Assembly: GCF_001428865.1 (NCBI RefSeq)
Contig: NZ_LMIV01000002.1
Span: 186,001 to 250,000, forward strand
Origin: Sphingomonas sp. Root241
GTDB taxonomy: Bacteria; Pseudomonadota; Alphaproteobacteria; Sphingomonadales; Sphingomonadaceae
Reading direction: 5' to 3'
Length of the DNA stretch: 64,000 nucleotides
Part shown: in pieces, positions 8,933 to 16,975 of the stretch
Position numbering within the stretch: the first letter of the stretch is position 1
Layout: each line of letters starts with the position of its first letter
Program-made: the position numbers and the translations under genes
Notes under the pieces: generated by a model
The model's database searches: none
Told to the model about the DNA's origin: nothing
The model's input: the letters and a program-made list of their open reading frames with translations, nothing else

Positions 8933-9931
8933 ATGCACGGCTGGATCATCCTCGACAAGCCGCTCGGGCTCGGCTCGACGCAAGGCGTGAGCGCAGTCAA
9001 GCGTGCGCTGCGCGAAGGCGGCTATGGCAAGTTCAAGGTCGGGCATGGCGGCACGCTCGATCCGCTGGCGACCGGCGTGCTGCCGATCGCGATCGGCGAG
9101 GTGACCAAGCTCGCCGGGCGGATGCTCGACAGCGACAAAATCTATGAATTCACCATAGGCTTTGGCGCGCAGACCGACACGCTGGATCTCGAAGGGCGCG
9201 AGATCGCCACGTCCGATGTCCGGCCGACGCTGGCGCAGGTCGAGGCGGTGCTGCCGCGCTTCACCGGCCCGATCGAGCAAGTGCCGCCGGCTTATTCGGC
9301 GCTCAAGGTCGACGGTGCGCGGGCCTATGATCTTGCGCGTGCGGGGGAGGAAGTGACGCTGGCGACGCGGGCTGTGACGATCCAGGCGCTTCAGATCCTC
9401 CCCGGCACGGGGAGGGGGACCGCCGCCGAAGGCGGTGGTGGAGGGGGAGCGCCACGGGCGATATCCTGCGCGGAGAGCCCCCTCCACCAGCCTGCGGCTG
9501 GTCCCCCTCCCCGTGCCGGAGAGGAATTGCAGGAAATCACCCTCACTGCACACGTCTCGAAGGGCACGTACATCCGCTCCCTCGCCCGGGATATCGCGCT
9601 CGCGCTCGGCACCGTCGGCCATGTCACGATGCTTCGCCGCACCCGGGCCGGGCCGTTCGGCGTGGATTCCGCGATTTCGCTGGACAAACTGGCCGATGCC
9701 GCTAAGGCCCGCACGCTTGAACACCTCCTCCTGCCGCTGAGGGCGGGGCTGGACGACATCCCGGCTCTATCCCTCACTCCCGACCAGGCAGGGCTGCTCC
9801 GACAGGGGCAGGTTCTGGCCGGGATCGCCGCTGAAGATGGCCAATATTTCGCGCTGCTGGAGGAAACTCCCGTCGCGCTGGTGGAGGCTCAATCCGGACT
9901 CGTCCGGGTTATCCGCGGGTTCAACCTGTAA
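8933..9931 (+). CDS. truB: tRNA pseudouridine(55) synthase TruB, with an in-frame repeat insertion
   Basis: TruB converts U55 in the T-loop of tRNAs to pseudouridine. The N-terminal GWIILDKPLG, the catalytic motif GGTLDPLATGVL (Asp at residue 43) and the SKGTYIRSLARD motif are intact. The protein is 332 residues. Roughly 45 of these, a Gly/Pro-rich segment between QALQIL and QEITLTAHV, are encoded by a palindromic repeat (9396-9525). This segment has no counterpart in TruB proteins I know and falls at a loop before the SKGTYIRS strand. The frame stays open through it. The start ATG 1 nt after tdk is preferred over a longer overlapping frame. Confidence 0.95.
   Translation: MHGWIILDKPLGLGSTQGVSAVKRALREGGYGKFKVGHGGTLDPLATGVLPIAIGEVTKLAGRMLDSDKIYEFTIGFGAQTDTLDLEGREIATSDVRPTLAQVEAVLPRFTGPIEQVPPAYSALKVDGARAYDLARAGEEVTLATRAVTIQALQILPGTGRGTAAEGGGGGGAPRAISCAESPLHQPAAGPPPRAGEELQEITLTAHVSKGTYIRSLARDIALALGTVGHVTMLRRTRAGPFGVDSAISLDKLADAAKARTLEHLLLPLRAGLDDIPALSLTPDQAGLLRQGQVLAGIAAEDGQYFALLEETPVALVEAQSGLVRVIRGFNL
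9396..9525. repeat. 130-bp inverted repeat inside truB
   Basis: Outer arms of 26 bases at 9396-9421 and 9500-9525 are reverse complements with one mismatch. They start with TCCTCCCCGGCACGG on the left. Inner segments (CCGCCGAAGGCGG and GCCTGCGGC) form further small hairpins. The core GATCCTCCCCGGNACGGGG is shared with the 25-bp palindrome in ligD at 40741-40765. It is translated in frame as part of TruB. Confidence 0.85.
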
Positions 9932-9955
9932 AGTGATGTCGTAGGATAAAGACAC

Positions 9956-10225
9956 ATGACGATTTCGCAGGAGCGCAAGGACGCGCTCGTCAAGGAACAT
10001 GGCCGCGAAAAGGGCGACACCGGCAGCCCCGAAGTGCAGATTGCGATCCTCACCGAGCGCATCGTCAACCTGACCGAGCACTTCAAGACCCACGCGAAGG
10101 ACAATCACTCGCGCCGCGGTCTTCTGCTGATGGTCAACAAGCGCCGCAGCCTCCTCGACTATCTGAAGAAGAAGGACGAGGGTCGCTACGCAGACCTCAT
10201 CGCGAAGCTCGGGCTTCGCAAGTAA
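9956..10225 (+). CDS. rpsO: 30S ribosomal protein S15
   Basis: An 89-residue S15 with the signature [17 protein letters not shown], then the [19 protein letters not shown] segment that contacts 16S rRNA, and RRSLLDYLK. It binds the central domain of 16S rRNA early in 30S assembly. Length matches the family exactly. It lies between truB and pnp, as in many proteobacteria, and is followed at once by a rho-independent terminator. Confidence 0.98.
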   Translation: MTISQERKDALVKEHGREKGDTGSPEVQIAILTERIVNLTEHFKTHAKDNHSRRGLLLMVNKRRSLLDYLKKKDEGRYADLIAKLGLRK

Positions 10226-10232
10226 CCTGAAA

Positions 10233-10255
10233 GGGCGCCCTCGCGGCGCCCTTTT
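10233..10255 (+). terminator. Rho-independent terminator after rpsO
   Basis: GGGCGCC (10233-10239) pairs with GGCGCCC (10245-10251) around CTCGC, followed by TTTT. It lies 8 bp after the rpsO stop and separates it from pnp, whose leader therefore probably has its own promoter or depends on read-through. Confidence 0.85.
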
Positions 10256-10382
10256 GACATTCGAGCCACAGGCAATCCGGCTTGTGGTTCCGGCAGGGAT
10301 GAAGACCATCCCGAACCGCCCGGGCCGGATAGCCCGGACATAGGCCCCCGCCGCATTGGGCAGCGGGAGTGAAGGAAATCCA

Positions 10383-12776
10383 ATGTTCGACAAGAAGACT
10401 GTATCGATCGAGTGGGGCGGCAAGACGCTGACTCTCGAAACGGGCAAGGTTGCCCGCCAGGCCGACGGCGCGGTGATCGCGACGCTCGGCGAGACCGTGG
10501 TGCTGTGCGCAGTGACCGCGGCGAAGCATGTGAAGGAAGGCCAGGACTTCTTCCCGCTCACTGTCCATTATCAGGAGAAGTTCTCTGCCGCGGGTCGCAT
10601 CCCGGGCGGCTTCTTCAAGCGCGAGCGCGGCGCTACCGAGAAGGAAACGCTGGTTTCCCGCCTCATCGATCGTCCGCTCCGCCCGCTGTTCCCGGAAGGT
10701 TTCTACAACGAGATCAACTGCATCGCGCAGGTGCTCTCGTATGACGGCGAGAACGAGCCGGACATCCTCGCGATGGTCGCCGCCTCCGCTGCGATGACGC
10801 TGTCGGGCGTGCCCTTCATGGGCCCGATCGGCGCTGCGCGCGTCGGCTATGACGGCAGCGACTATATCCTCAACCCGACCGACGAGCAGGTCGAGGCCGG
10901 GCTTCTCGACCTGGTCGTCGCCGCCACGCACGACGCCGTGATGATGGTCGAATCCGAAGCCAAGGAGCTTTCGGAAGAAGTCATGCTCGGCGCCGTGATG
11001 TTCGCGCATCGCGAATCGCAGCGCGTGATCCAGGCGATCATCAAGCTTGCCGAGCAGGCTGCCAAGGAGCCCTGGGAGCTCAAGGTCCAGGACGACAAGG
11101 CCGAAGTGAAGGCCAAGCTCAAGAAGCTGATCGGCAAGGACCTCGAGGCGGCCTACAAGCTGACCGACAAGCAGGCCCGCCAGACCGCGATCAACGACGC
11201 GCGGACCAAGGCCCGCGACGGCATGGCCGACCTCAAGGAAAGCGATCCCCAGGCCTATCTCGCCTCGCTGAAGCTGGTGAAGAAGCTCGAGGCGGACATC
11301 GTCCGCACCGCGATCCTCAAGACCGGCAAGCGCATCGACGGCCGCTCGACCACGCAGATCCGTCCGATCGAGGCGGAAGCGCACTTCCTGCCGCGCGCGC
11401 ACGGCTCGGCTTTGTTCACCCGCGGCGAGACCCAGACGATCGCGACCTGCACGCTCGGCACCCGCGACGCCGAGCAGATGATCGATGGTCTCGGTGGCCT
11501 CAGCTACCAGCACTTCATGCTGCACTATAACTTCCCGCCTTACTCGGTCGGTGAAGTCGGCCGCTTCGGCGCGCCGGGCCGCCGCGAAGTCGGCCATGGC
11601 AAGCTGGCATGGCGCGCGCTGCACCCGGTGCTGCCGACCAAGGAAGAGTTCCCCTATACGATCCGCCTGACCAGCGACATCACCGAGTCGAACGGCTCGT
11701 CGTCGATGGCGTCGGTCTGCGGCGGCTCGCTTTCGTTGATGGACGCCGGCGTGCCGATCAAGCGTCCGGTCTCGGGCATCGCGATGGGCCTGATCCTCGA
11801 GGGCAAGGAATTCGCGGTCCTCAGCGACATCCTCGGCGACGAGGATCATCTCGGCGACATGGACTTCAAGGTGGCGGGCACGTCCGAAGGCATCACCACG
11901 ATGCAGATGGACATCAAGATCGCCGGCATCACCGAAGAGATCTTCAAGACCGCGCTGATGCAGGCCCGCGAAGGCCGTGCGCACATCCTGGGCGAAATGG
12001 CCAAGGCGCTCGATCACACCCGTGAGGAGCTGTCGGCGCACGCACCGCGCATCGAGACCTTCACGATCGACAAGTCGAAGATCCGTGAAGTGATCGGCAC
12101 CGGCGGCAAGGTGATCCGCGAGATCGTCGCCACCACCGGCGCCAAGGTCGATATCGACGACGAAGGCGTGATCAAGGTCTCGTCCTCGGATCCGGCGCAG
12201 ATCGAAGCCGCGATCAAGTGGATCAAGGGCCTGGTCGAAGAGGCCGAGGTCGGCAAGATCTACCAGGGCAAGGTCGTCAACCTCGTCGATTTCGGCGCGT
12301 TCGTGAACTTCATGGGCGGCAAGGACGGTCTCGTCCACGTCTCGGAGATTCGCAACGAGCGTGTCGAGAAGGTCTCGGACGTCCTGAGCGAAGGCCAGGA
12401 AGTCAAGGTCAAGGTCCTCGAGATCGATCCGCGCGGCAAGGTTCGCCTGTCGATGCGCGTCGTCGATCAGGAGACTGGCGAAGAGCTGGAAGACACGCGT
12501 CCGGCCCGCGAGCCCCGCGAAGGCGGCGATCGTGGTCCGCGCGGTGACCGCGGTGACCGCGGTGACCGCGGCGATCGTGGTGACCGTCAGCGTGGCGGCG
12601 GCGGTGGCCGTGGCGGCGATCGCGACCGTGGTCCGCGTCGCGAAGGCGGCGGTGACCGCGGCCCGCGCGGCGAAGGCCGTGGCGATCGCGGTCCGCGTCC
12701 TCCGCGCGAAGGCGGCGAGGACAAGGGTGGCGACGATATCGGCCTGCCCGCGTTCCTGACCGGCGACCGCGACTAA
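10383..12776 (+). CDS. pnp: Polyribonucleotide nucleotidyltransferase (PNPase) with Arg-Gly-rich tail
   Basis: A 797-residue PNPase, a phosphorolytic 3'-5' exoribonuclease and degradosome component. Two RNase PH domains flank an alpha-helical domain. [14 protein letters not shown] lies in the first, and [16 protein letters not shown] lies in the second, catalytic one. KH ([15 protein letters not shown]) and S1 ([15 protein letters not shown]) domains follow. The last ~80 residues are an Arg/Gly/Asp repeat (tandem GDR units, then GGGGGRGG) ending in [13 protein letters not shown]. The ATG at 10383 follows GTGAAGGAAATCC; a longer in-frame GTG start is less likely. The 157-bp leader has a possible AGCCACA/TGTGGTT hairpin, reminiscent of the RNase III-cut pnp leader of E. 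coli, but unproven. Confidence 0.97.
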   Translation: MFDKKTVSIEWGGKTLTLETGKVARQADGAVIATLGETVVLCAVTAAKHVKEGQDFFPLTVHYQEKFSAAGRIPGGFFKRERGATEKETLVSRLIDRPLRPLFPEGFYNEINCIAQVLSYDGENEPDILAMVAASAAMTLSGVPFMGPIGAARVGYDGSDYILNPTDEQVEAGLLDLVVAATHDAVMMVESEAKELSEEVMLGAVMFAHRESQRVIQAIIKLAEQAAKEPWELKVQDDKAEVKAKLKKLIGKDLEAAYKLTDKQARQTAINDARTKARDGMADLKESDPQAYLASLKLVKKLEADIVRTAILKTGKRIDGRSTTQIRPIEAEAHFLPRAHGSALFTRGETQTIATCTLGTRDAEQMIDGLGGLSYQHFMLHYNFPPYSVGEVGRFGAPGRREVGHGKLAWRALHPVLPTKEEFPYTIRLTSDITESNGSSSMASVCGGSLSLMDAGVPIKRPVSGIAMGLILEGKEFAVLSDILGDEDHLGDMDFKVAGTSEGITTMQMDIKIAGITEEIFKTALMQAREGRAHILGEMAKALDHTREELSAHAPRIETFTIDKSKIREVIGTGGKVIREIVATTGAKVDIDDEGVIKVSSSDPAQIEAAIKWIKGLVEEAEVGKIYQGKVVNLVDFGAFVNFMGGKDGLVHVSEIRNERVEKVSDVLSEGQEVKVKVLEIDPRGKVRLSMRVVDQETGEELEDTRPAREPREGGDRGPRGDRGDRGDRGDRGDRQRGGGGGRGGDRDRGPRREGGGDRGPRGEGRGDRGPRPPREGGEDKGGDDIGLPAFLTGDRD

Positions 12777-12806
12777 TATATCCGGCGAAAGTTCGGAGAG
12801 GATGAA

Positions 12807-12837
12807 GGGGGCTCGCGGAAACGCGGGCCCCCTTTTT
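12807..12837 (+). terminator. Rho-independent terminator after pnp
   Basis: GGGGGCTCGCG (12807-12817) pairs with CGCGGGCCCCC (12822-12832) around a GAAA tetraloop, followed by TTTTT. It is the end of the rimP-to-pnp series. Confidence 0.92.
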
Positions 12838-12930
12838 ATGTCGCTCGCTGGTTCAGGCTCATTGCAAAGGCACAGGCCTGCACGACTGCGCCCGGCGCAA
12901 TCGAAGCCGCGACAATTCTATTAGGGAAGT

Positions 12931-12993
12931 GGGGAGCTTCTGTTGCCCGGTGCTCCCCGTACCGCTGGATTCCGCTTCTGTTGCCCGGTGCGG
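12931..12993 (-). repeat. Twin hairpins with identical loops at the 3' end of the tmRNA coding RNA
   Basis: An identical 18-base block occurs at 12936-12953 and 12974-12991 (plus strand GCTTCTGTTGCCCGGTGC), 38 nt apart. Each copy forms the loop of a hairpin: GGGGAGC/GCTCCCC around the first and CCGC/GCGG around the second. The 14-nt loops are identical (ACCGGGCAACAGAA as RNA-sense DNA) while the stems differ. Confidence 0.8.
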
Positions 12994-13278
12994 TCCAACC
13001 GCGCATTTTAGTCTAACCTTGGGCCGTTAGGCCGTGGGGTTAGGCCGCAATAGCGAGTGCTTCGTTATCGTTGGCACTTGTGTTTCAGACCGTCACAGTG
13101 GCCCACGCTGAGAGATAGTCGGCGCTTTTCAACACACGTCGATCCTGGTTCGGCCCCGTCAGAAACGGTGTCCAGATACACCACCATTTATGGTGGAGCC
13201 GCCGGGTACTGCCCCCGGGTCCGCTGCGTCTATTGCACGCCGTCGTTTATCCCCATAGCCGGGCGAACCCGGCAAAAC

Positions 13279-13284
13279 CCATAT
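13279..13284 (-). promoter_or_regulatory. Possible -10 element of ssrA
   Basis: On the minus strand TATATG lies a few bases before the UUCG-capped hairpin GCCGGG/CCCGGC (13258-13273) at the start of the acceptor RNA. No clear -35 was identified. The intergenic segment up to 13370 is shared with the divergent Rrf2 regulator gene. Confidence 0.3.
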
Positions 13285-13370
13285 AGGACGTCCATCGCTT
13301 AATGAAAAGGTCAGGTTGGGACCCCTAAGGGGTTCACACCGAGGCAATCACTTGGCATGAAGGGTGCATC

Positions 13371-13802
13371 ATGTTGACGCAGCGTTCCCGTTACGCGCTT
13401 CGAGCGATGCTTTTCCTCACGCAGCAGCAGTCCGCCACCGGGCCGGTGCCGATGAATCGCATCGCAACCGAGGCCAATGTGCCGAGAAAGTTTCTCGAGC
13501 TCATCCTCGCCGATCTGCGCGAGGCGGACTTCCTGCTGTCGACTCGCGGCAAGATGGGCGGCTATCGGCTCGCCCGCCCGCCGCATTTGATCTCGCTGGG
13601 CGAGATCATCCGCGTGATCGAAGGCCCGCTCGCTTTGGTCCCCTGCGTCAGCCGGACCGCCTATCGCCCGTGCAACGACTGCAAGGACGAGGCGAGCTGC
13701 GCGATCCGCCACGCGATGGCGCGGGTGCGCGACGAGACGGCGCGCATCCTCGACGGCACCAGCCTCGCCGATGCCGTCGCGGAGGAGCTCGCCGCGGCCT
13801 AG
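13371..13802 (+). CDS. Rrf2-family transcriptional regulator, probably Fe-S sensing
   Basis: A 143-residue winged-helix regulator with the Rrf2 N-terminus (MLTQRSRYALRAMLFL), a recognition helix region (NVPRKFLELILADLREADFL) and a wing (GKMGGYRLARP). Cysteines at 92, 101, 104 and 110 form a cluster like the [2Fe-2S]-binding site of IscR and RsrR-type members. This suggests control of iron-sulphur, redox or nitrosative stress genes, but no target can be assigned. It is divergent from ssrA. Its stop codon overlaps that of mscL on the other strand (CTAG at 13799-13802). Confidence 0.9.
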   Translation: MLTQRSRYALRAMLFLTQQQSATGPVPMNRIATEANVPRKFLELILADLREADFLLSTRGKMGGYRLARPPHLISLGEIIRVIEGPLALVPCVSRTAYRPCNDCKDEASCAIRHAMARVRDETARILDGTSLADAVAEELAAA

Positions 13803-14230
13803 GCCGCGCCCCGCTTCTTCAGTTCGTCGCGGATCTCGCGCAGCAGTTCGACTTCCGCCGGATCGGCCGCGGCCTCCGCGCTGCTGCGAAGCACCTTGTT
13901 GGCGAAGCGCACCAGCAGGAAGATCATGAAGGCGAGGATCAGGAAGTTGATCACCACGGTGATGAACGCGCCGAAGCCGAGCAGCGGCACGCCCGCGGCC
14001 TTCAACGCGGCATAATCGGTCAGCGATCCGGTATAGCCGGCGGGCACCGCCCCCAATGTGATGAAATAGCTCGAGAAATCCAACCCGCCGAAGAGTGCGC
14101 CGACCACCGGCATGATCAAATCGTCGGTCAGCGACTTGGTGATCGTGCCGAAGGCGGCGCCGATGATCACGCCCACGGCGAGATCGAGCACGTTGCCGCG
14201 CGCGATGAAGGTCCTGAATTCCTTCCACAT
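13799..14230 (-). CDS. mscL: Large-conductance mechanosensitive channel MscL
   Basis: A 143-residue inner-membrane channel that opens on hypo-osmotic membrane tension. The N-terminal helix MWKEFRTFIARGNVLDLAVGVIIG and TM1 are followed by a periplasmic loop of family-typical length, TM2 (VVINFLILAFMIFLLVRF) and the C-terminal helix ending ELKKRGAA. The ATG at 14230 is preferred because GGAG is 9 nt upstream and family members start at this point. A GTG two codons upstream is too close to the ribosome site. Confidence 0.95.
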   Translation of the reverse strand: MWKEFRTFIARGNVLDLAVGVIIGAAFGTITKSLTDDLIMPVVGALFGGLDFSSYFITLGAVPAGYTGSLTDYAALKAAGVPLLGFGAFITVVINFLILAFMIFLLVRFANKVLRSSAEAAADPAEVELLREIRDELKKRGAA

Positions 14231-14347
14231 GGACACTATCTCCGTTTCTGGTCGTTCGACATCGTTACATGTCCGATTTCGCTATCGGGCTCCAGTGTTG
14301 CCGTCGTATAAGACACTTCTCGACAAGATCCGGAGGATCACCAGGTG

Positions 14348-14929
14348 ATGAAGTTTCGTGCCGTTTTCGCCCTCGTCGGCGCCGCCCTGCTCTCGGCCTG
14401 CGGGCTCAACAGCGTGCCCACTGCCGAGGAAAACGCCAAGGCGCGCTGGGCAGACGTCCAGACCAACTATCAGCGCCGCGCCGATCTGGTCCCCAATCTC
14501 GTCGCGACCGTGAAGGGCGCCGCGGGCTCGGAAGGCAAGATCCTCAACGACGTGGTCAGCGCGCGCGCGCGGGCGACGCAGGTCCAGGTGAGCGGCGACG
14601 ACCTCACCGATCCGGCCAAGGTCTCGGCGTTCAACCAGGCGCAGAACGGCCTGTCGCTGTCGCTGCAGCGCCTGCAGGAAGCCTATCCGCAGCTCCAGAG
14701 CCAGGGCAATTTCAAGACGTTGATGGACCAGCTGGAAGGTACCGAGAACCGCATCGCCATCTCGATCCGCGATTATAATGCCGCGGTGCAGGCCTATAAC
14801 ACCCGCATCCGCACCTTCCCCGACGCAGTCGGCGCCAAGATCTTCTATGGCTCGAAGCCGATGACGCCGTTCCAGGCGAAGGCAGGCGCGGAGAATGCCC
14901 CGACCGTCGATTTCGGGAACGGCAGCTGA
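14348..14929 (+). CDS. LemA family lipoprotein
   Basis: A 193-residue LemA protein. A lipoprotein signal with LLSAC (Cys at about residue 18-19) precedes the long helical LemA domain (RWADVQTNYQRRADLVPNLV, then NRIAISIRDYNAAVQAYNTRIRTFP). This suggests anchoring in the periplasm or outer membrane. LemA genes commonly sit with TPM-domain genes, as here. The ATG is preceded in frame by GTG (GTGATG), so the exact start is uncertain by one codon. GGAGG lies about 8-11 nt upstream. Its function is not known. Confidence 0.92.
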   Translation: MKFRAVFALVGAALLSACGLNSVPTAEENAKARWADVQTNYQRRADLVPNLVATVKGAAGSEGKILNDVVSARARATQVQVSGDDLTDPAKVSAFNQAQNGLSLSLQRLQEAYPQLQSQGNFKTLMDQLEGTENRIAISIRDYNAAVQAYNTRIRTFPDAVGAKIFYGSKPMTPFQAKAGAENAPTVDFGNGS

Positions 14930-15432
14930 TCATTCTGCGGCTCGCTTTCGCGCTTGCGCTGGCGGGCTGCAGTGCAGCGCCGGCGGACCAGCCGGTGGCG
15001 TCGAAGACGGCGTTGCCGGCGCTCACAGGGCGGGTGGTGGATGATGCCAACCTGCTCGCACCCGAGCAGGAAGCGGGCCTCGCCGCGAAGTCGGCGGAGC
15101 TGGAAAAGGCGACCGGGCACCAACTGGTCGTGGTCACCATACCCAGCCTGCACGGACAGGACATCGCCACCTTTGGCGTCGACCTGGCTCGACGCTGGGG
15201 CGTTGGACGCAAGGATATTGACGATGGTGTGCTGCTGATCGTGGCGCCCAACGAACGAAAGGCACGGATCGAAGTGGGATACGGCCTCGAAAAGGCGCTG
15301 CGTGACGAGGAGGCGGGCCGCATTCTGCGCGACGCGATCCTTCCGGCATTCCGCGCGGGCGACATGCCCAAGGGTATCGCCGCCGGTGTCGACGGCATCA
15401 TAGGCGAGATAGGGCCGGGAGCCGGCGCATGA
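14926..15432 (+). CDS. TPM-domain lipoprotein with apparent CTG start
   Basis: The TPM domain covers about residues 30-160 (VVDDANLLAPEQEAGL, GVGRKDIDDGVLLIVAP, VGYGLEKALRDEEAG). Upstream of the first ATG/GTG/TTG (a GTG at 14995) the frame continues and encodes a lipoprotein signal, RLAFALALAGCS, which a GTG start would cut off. The only codon positioned like the other overlaps in this window is CTG at 14926, forming CTGA with the lemA stop. ATC 14929 or ATT 14932 are alternatives. With CTG the product is 168 residues. No trailing Gly-rich region is present, unlike the next gene. Confidence 0.75.
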   Translation: MIILRLAFALALAGCSAAPADQPVASKTALPALTGRVVDDANLLAPEQEAGLAAKSAELEKATGHQLVVVTIPSLHGQDIATFGVDLARRWGVGRKDIDDGVLLIVAPNERKARIEVGYGLEKALRDEEAGRILRDAILPAFRAGDMPKGIAAGVDGIIGEIGPGAGA

Positions 15433-16307
15433 GGTTGCTCCGGACCCTGCTCGCCTTGCTTCTGCTGCTGCCGATGGCGGCGCAGGCGCAGCCCAATTTC
15501 CCGAAGCGCGATCGCGAGGCGGTGGTCGATGCCGCCAATCTGCTCAACGATGCGCAGAAGGCGGAAATCACCAAGCTCGCCGAGGACATCAACACCGCGA
15601 CCACGCGGCAGTTCGTCGTCGCCACCATTCCCGATCTTCAGGGCTACGACATCGCCGATTATGGCTATCAGCTCGGCCGCGCCTGGGGGATCGGGCAGAA
15701 GGACGCCAATAACGGCATCATCCTCATCGTCGCGCCCAAGGAGCGCAAGGTCCGGATCGAAGTCGGCTATGGCCTCGAGCCGATCATGACCGACGCGATG
15801 TCGAGCAGCATCATCCAGGACACGATCCTGCCGCGCTTCAAGGCCGGCGACATGCCCGGCGGCATCGTGGCAGGCGCGCAGGCGATCGGCGAGCAGATGA
15901 AGCTGCCGCTCGAGGCCGCCGAAGCCAAGGCCAAGGCGCAGGCCGACAAGGCGAGCACCACGCACCGGCAGAACCGGCGCAGCGGCGGCGGCTTTCCGTT
16001 CGGATTGCTCTTCTGGGGAATCATTCTCCTCTTCGTCATCCTGCCGATGTTCGGGTTCAGCCGGTTCGGCAAGCGCCAGCGGCAGGGCCCGTGGGGCGCG
16101 CGTCGCTATCGCGGCGGCAATGACGGCGGCGTGCTGCCGATCATCCTGTGGAGCATCGCCAGCGAGATCAGCCGCGGCGGCGGCTCGTCGGGATGGGGTG
16201 GTGGTGACGGCGACGGTGGCGGAGGCGGCTGGGGCGGCGGCGGTGGCGGCGGCTTCTCCGGCGGCGGCGGATCGTTCGGAGGCGGTGGCGCCTCGGGGAG
16301 CTGGTGA
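15429..16307 (+). CDS. TPM-domain membrane protein with Gly-rich tail (YgcG-like)
   Basis: 292 residues. A signal peptide (RTLLALLLLLPMAAQAQ) precedes a TPM domain (about 30-165; VVDAANLLNDAQKAEI, GIGQKDANNGIILIVAPKER, VGYGLEPIMTD), a basic linker, one membrane span (FPFGLLFWGIILLFVILPMFGF, about 205-226) and a C-terminal Gly/Ser-rich tail typical of this family. TPM domains have been reported as phosphatases in plants and may act in photosystem or envelope repair elsewhere; the bacterial role is unclear. It overlaps the previous gene by ATGA and the next by TGATG, so the four genes are one translationally coupled unit. Confidence 0.9.
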   Translation: MRLLRTLLALLLLLPMAAQAQPNFPKRDREAVVDAANLLNDAQKAEITKLAEDINTATTRQFVVATIPDLQGYDIADYGYQLGRAWGIGQKDANNGIILIVAPKERKVRIEVGYGLEPIMTDAMSSSIIQDTILPRFKAGDMPGGIVAGAQAIGEQMKLPLEAAEAKAKAQADKASTTHRQNRRSGGGFPFGLLFWGIILLFVILPMFGFSRFGKRQRQGPWGARRYRGGNDGGVLPIILWSIASEISRGGGSSGWGGGDGDGGGGGWGGGGGGGFSGGGGSFGGGGASGSW

Positions 16308-16975
16308 TGCGTCTGACCGAAGCCGATCATGCGCGGGTGAGCGCCGCAGTCACCGAGGCCGAGCTCGCCACCGACGGCGAGATCGTCGCGGTCGTGGCGG
16401 GGCGCTCGGACGCCTATCACGATGTCGCGCTCCACTGGACGGTGCTGGCGATGCTGCTCGTGCTCGCGCTGCTCGCCTGGCAGCCGGCGCCGGTCGAATG
16501 GCTCCACGCGCATCTGATCGACGCCTGGTCGGAAACCCCGCCGCGCTGGTATCTCACCTTCGCGCTGATTCTGATGGCGGTTACCTTCCTCGTCGCCCGC
16601 GTCATTCTCGCGCTCGATGCGCTCAGGATCGCGCTCACGCCGGGGGCGACCAAGTCGCGCCGCGTCCACGCCCGCGCGCTGACGCTGTTCCGCGCCGCCG
16701 CCGAAAAGCGCACCAAGGCGTCCACCGGCGTGCTGCTCTATCTGTCGCTCGCCGAGCACCGCGCCGAGATCATCGCCGATGAATCGATCCATTCGAAGGT
16801 GAGCGCCGAAGTGTGGGGCGAGGCGATGGCCGCGCTGATCCTCGCGGTGAAGGACGGCCGACCGGGCGACGGCCTCGCCGAAGCCGTCGCGCAGATCGGC
16901 AAGGTGCTTGCGGAACATTTCCCGCGCAGCGAAGGCGACACCAATGAACTTCCGGATCGCCTGATCGTCCTATGA
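16307..16975 (+). CDS. TPM-domain membrane protein, third of the cluster
   Basis: 222 residues. The TPM-type sequence is split around two membrane helices: the N-terminal ADHARVSAAVTEAELATDGEIVAVVAG, then WTVLAMLLVLALLAWQP and WYLTFALILMAVTFLVARVIL, then the C-terminal part with RAAAEKRTKASTGVLLYLSLAEHRAEIIADESI. This arrangement is the common companion of LemA/YgcG-type pairs. The ATG at 16307 shares a base with the preceding TGA. No catalytic residues can be named with confidence. Confidence 0.85.
   Translation: MRLTEADHARVSAAVTEAELATDGEIVAVVAGRSDAYHDVALHWTVLAMLLVLALLAWQPAPVEWLHAHLIDAWSETPPRWYLTFALILMAVTFLVARVILALDALRIALTPGATKSRRVHARALTLFRAAAEKRTKASTGVLLYLSLAEHRAEIIADESIHSKVSAEVWGEAMAALILAVKDGRPGDGLAEAVAQIGKVLAEHFPRSEGDTNELPDRLIVL

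Larger units (their letters stand above)
12920..13285 (-). ncRNA. ssrA: Two-piece (circularly permuted) tmRNA gene
   Basis: Read on the minus strand, the acceptor RNA comes first. It contains GGACCCGGGGGCAGTACC and ends GGCTCCACCA, with the CCA at 13193-13191. A 33-nt spacer follows, then the coding RNA begins GGGGCCG at 13157. GGGGCCG pairs over 7 bp with CGGCTCC of the acceptor piece, rebuilding the tRNA-like acceptor stem. The tag frame runs from 13075 to 13040 with resume codon GCC and encodes ANDNEALAIAA followed by TAA. Permuted two-piece ssrA is typical of alphaproteobacteria. The outer ends are approximate. tmRNA with SmpB rescues stalled ribosomes and tags the nascent protein for proteolysis. 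Confidence 0.95.

Noticed and set aside
12807..12837. pnp terminator acting also as the ssrA terminator
   Set aside because: Read on the minus strand the hairpin is followed by TTCATCC and not a T-run, so termination of ssrA there is not supported.
13057..13302. Small plus-strand open frame over the ssrA locus
   Set aside because: It covers the tmRNA acceptor and coding RNA on the opposite strand; the RNA features explain the sequence fully.
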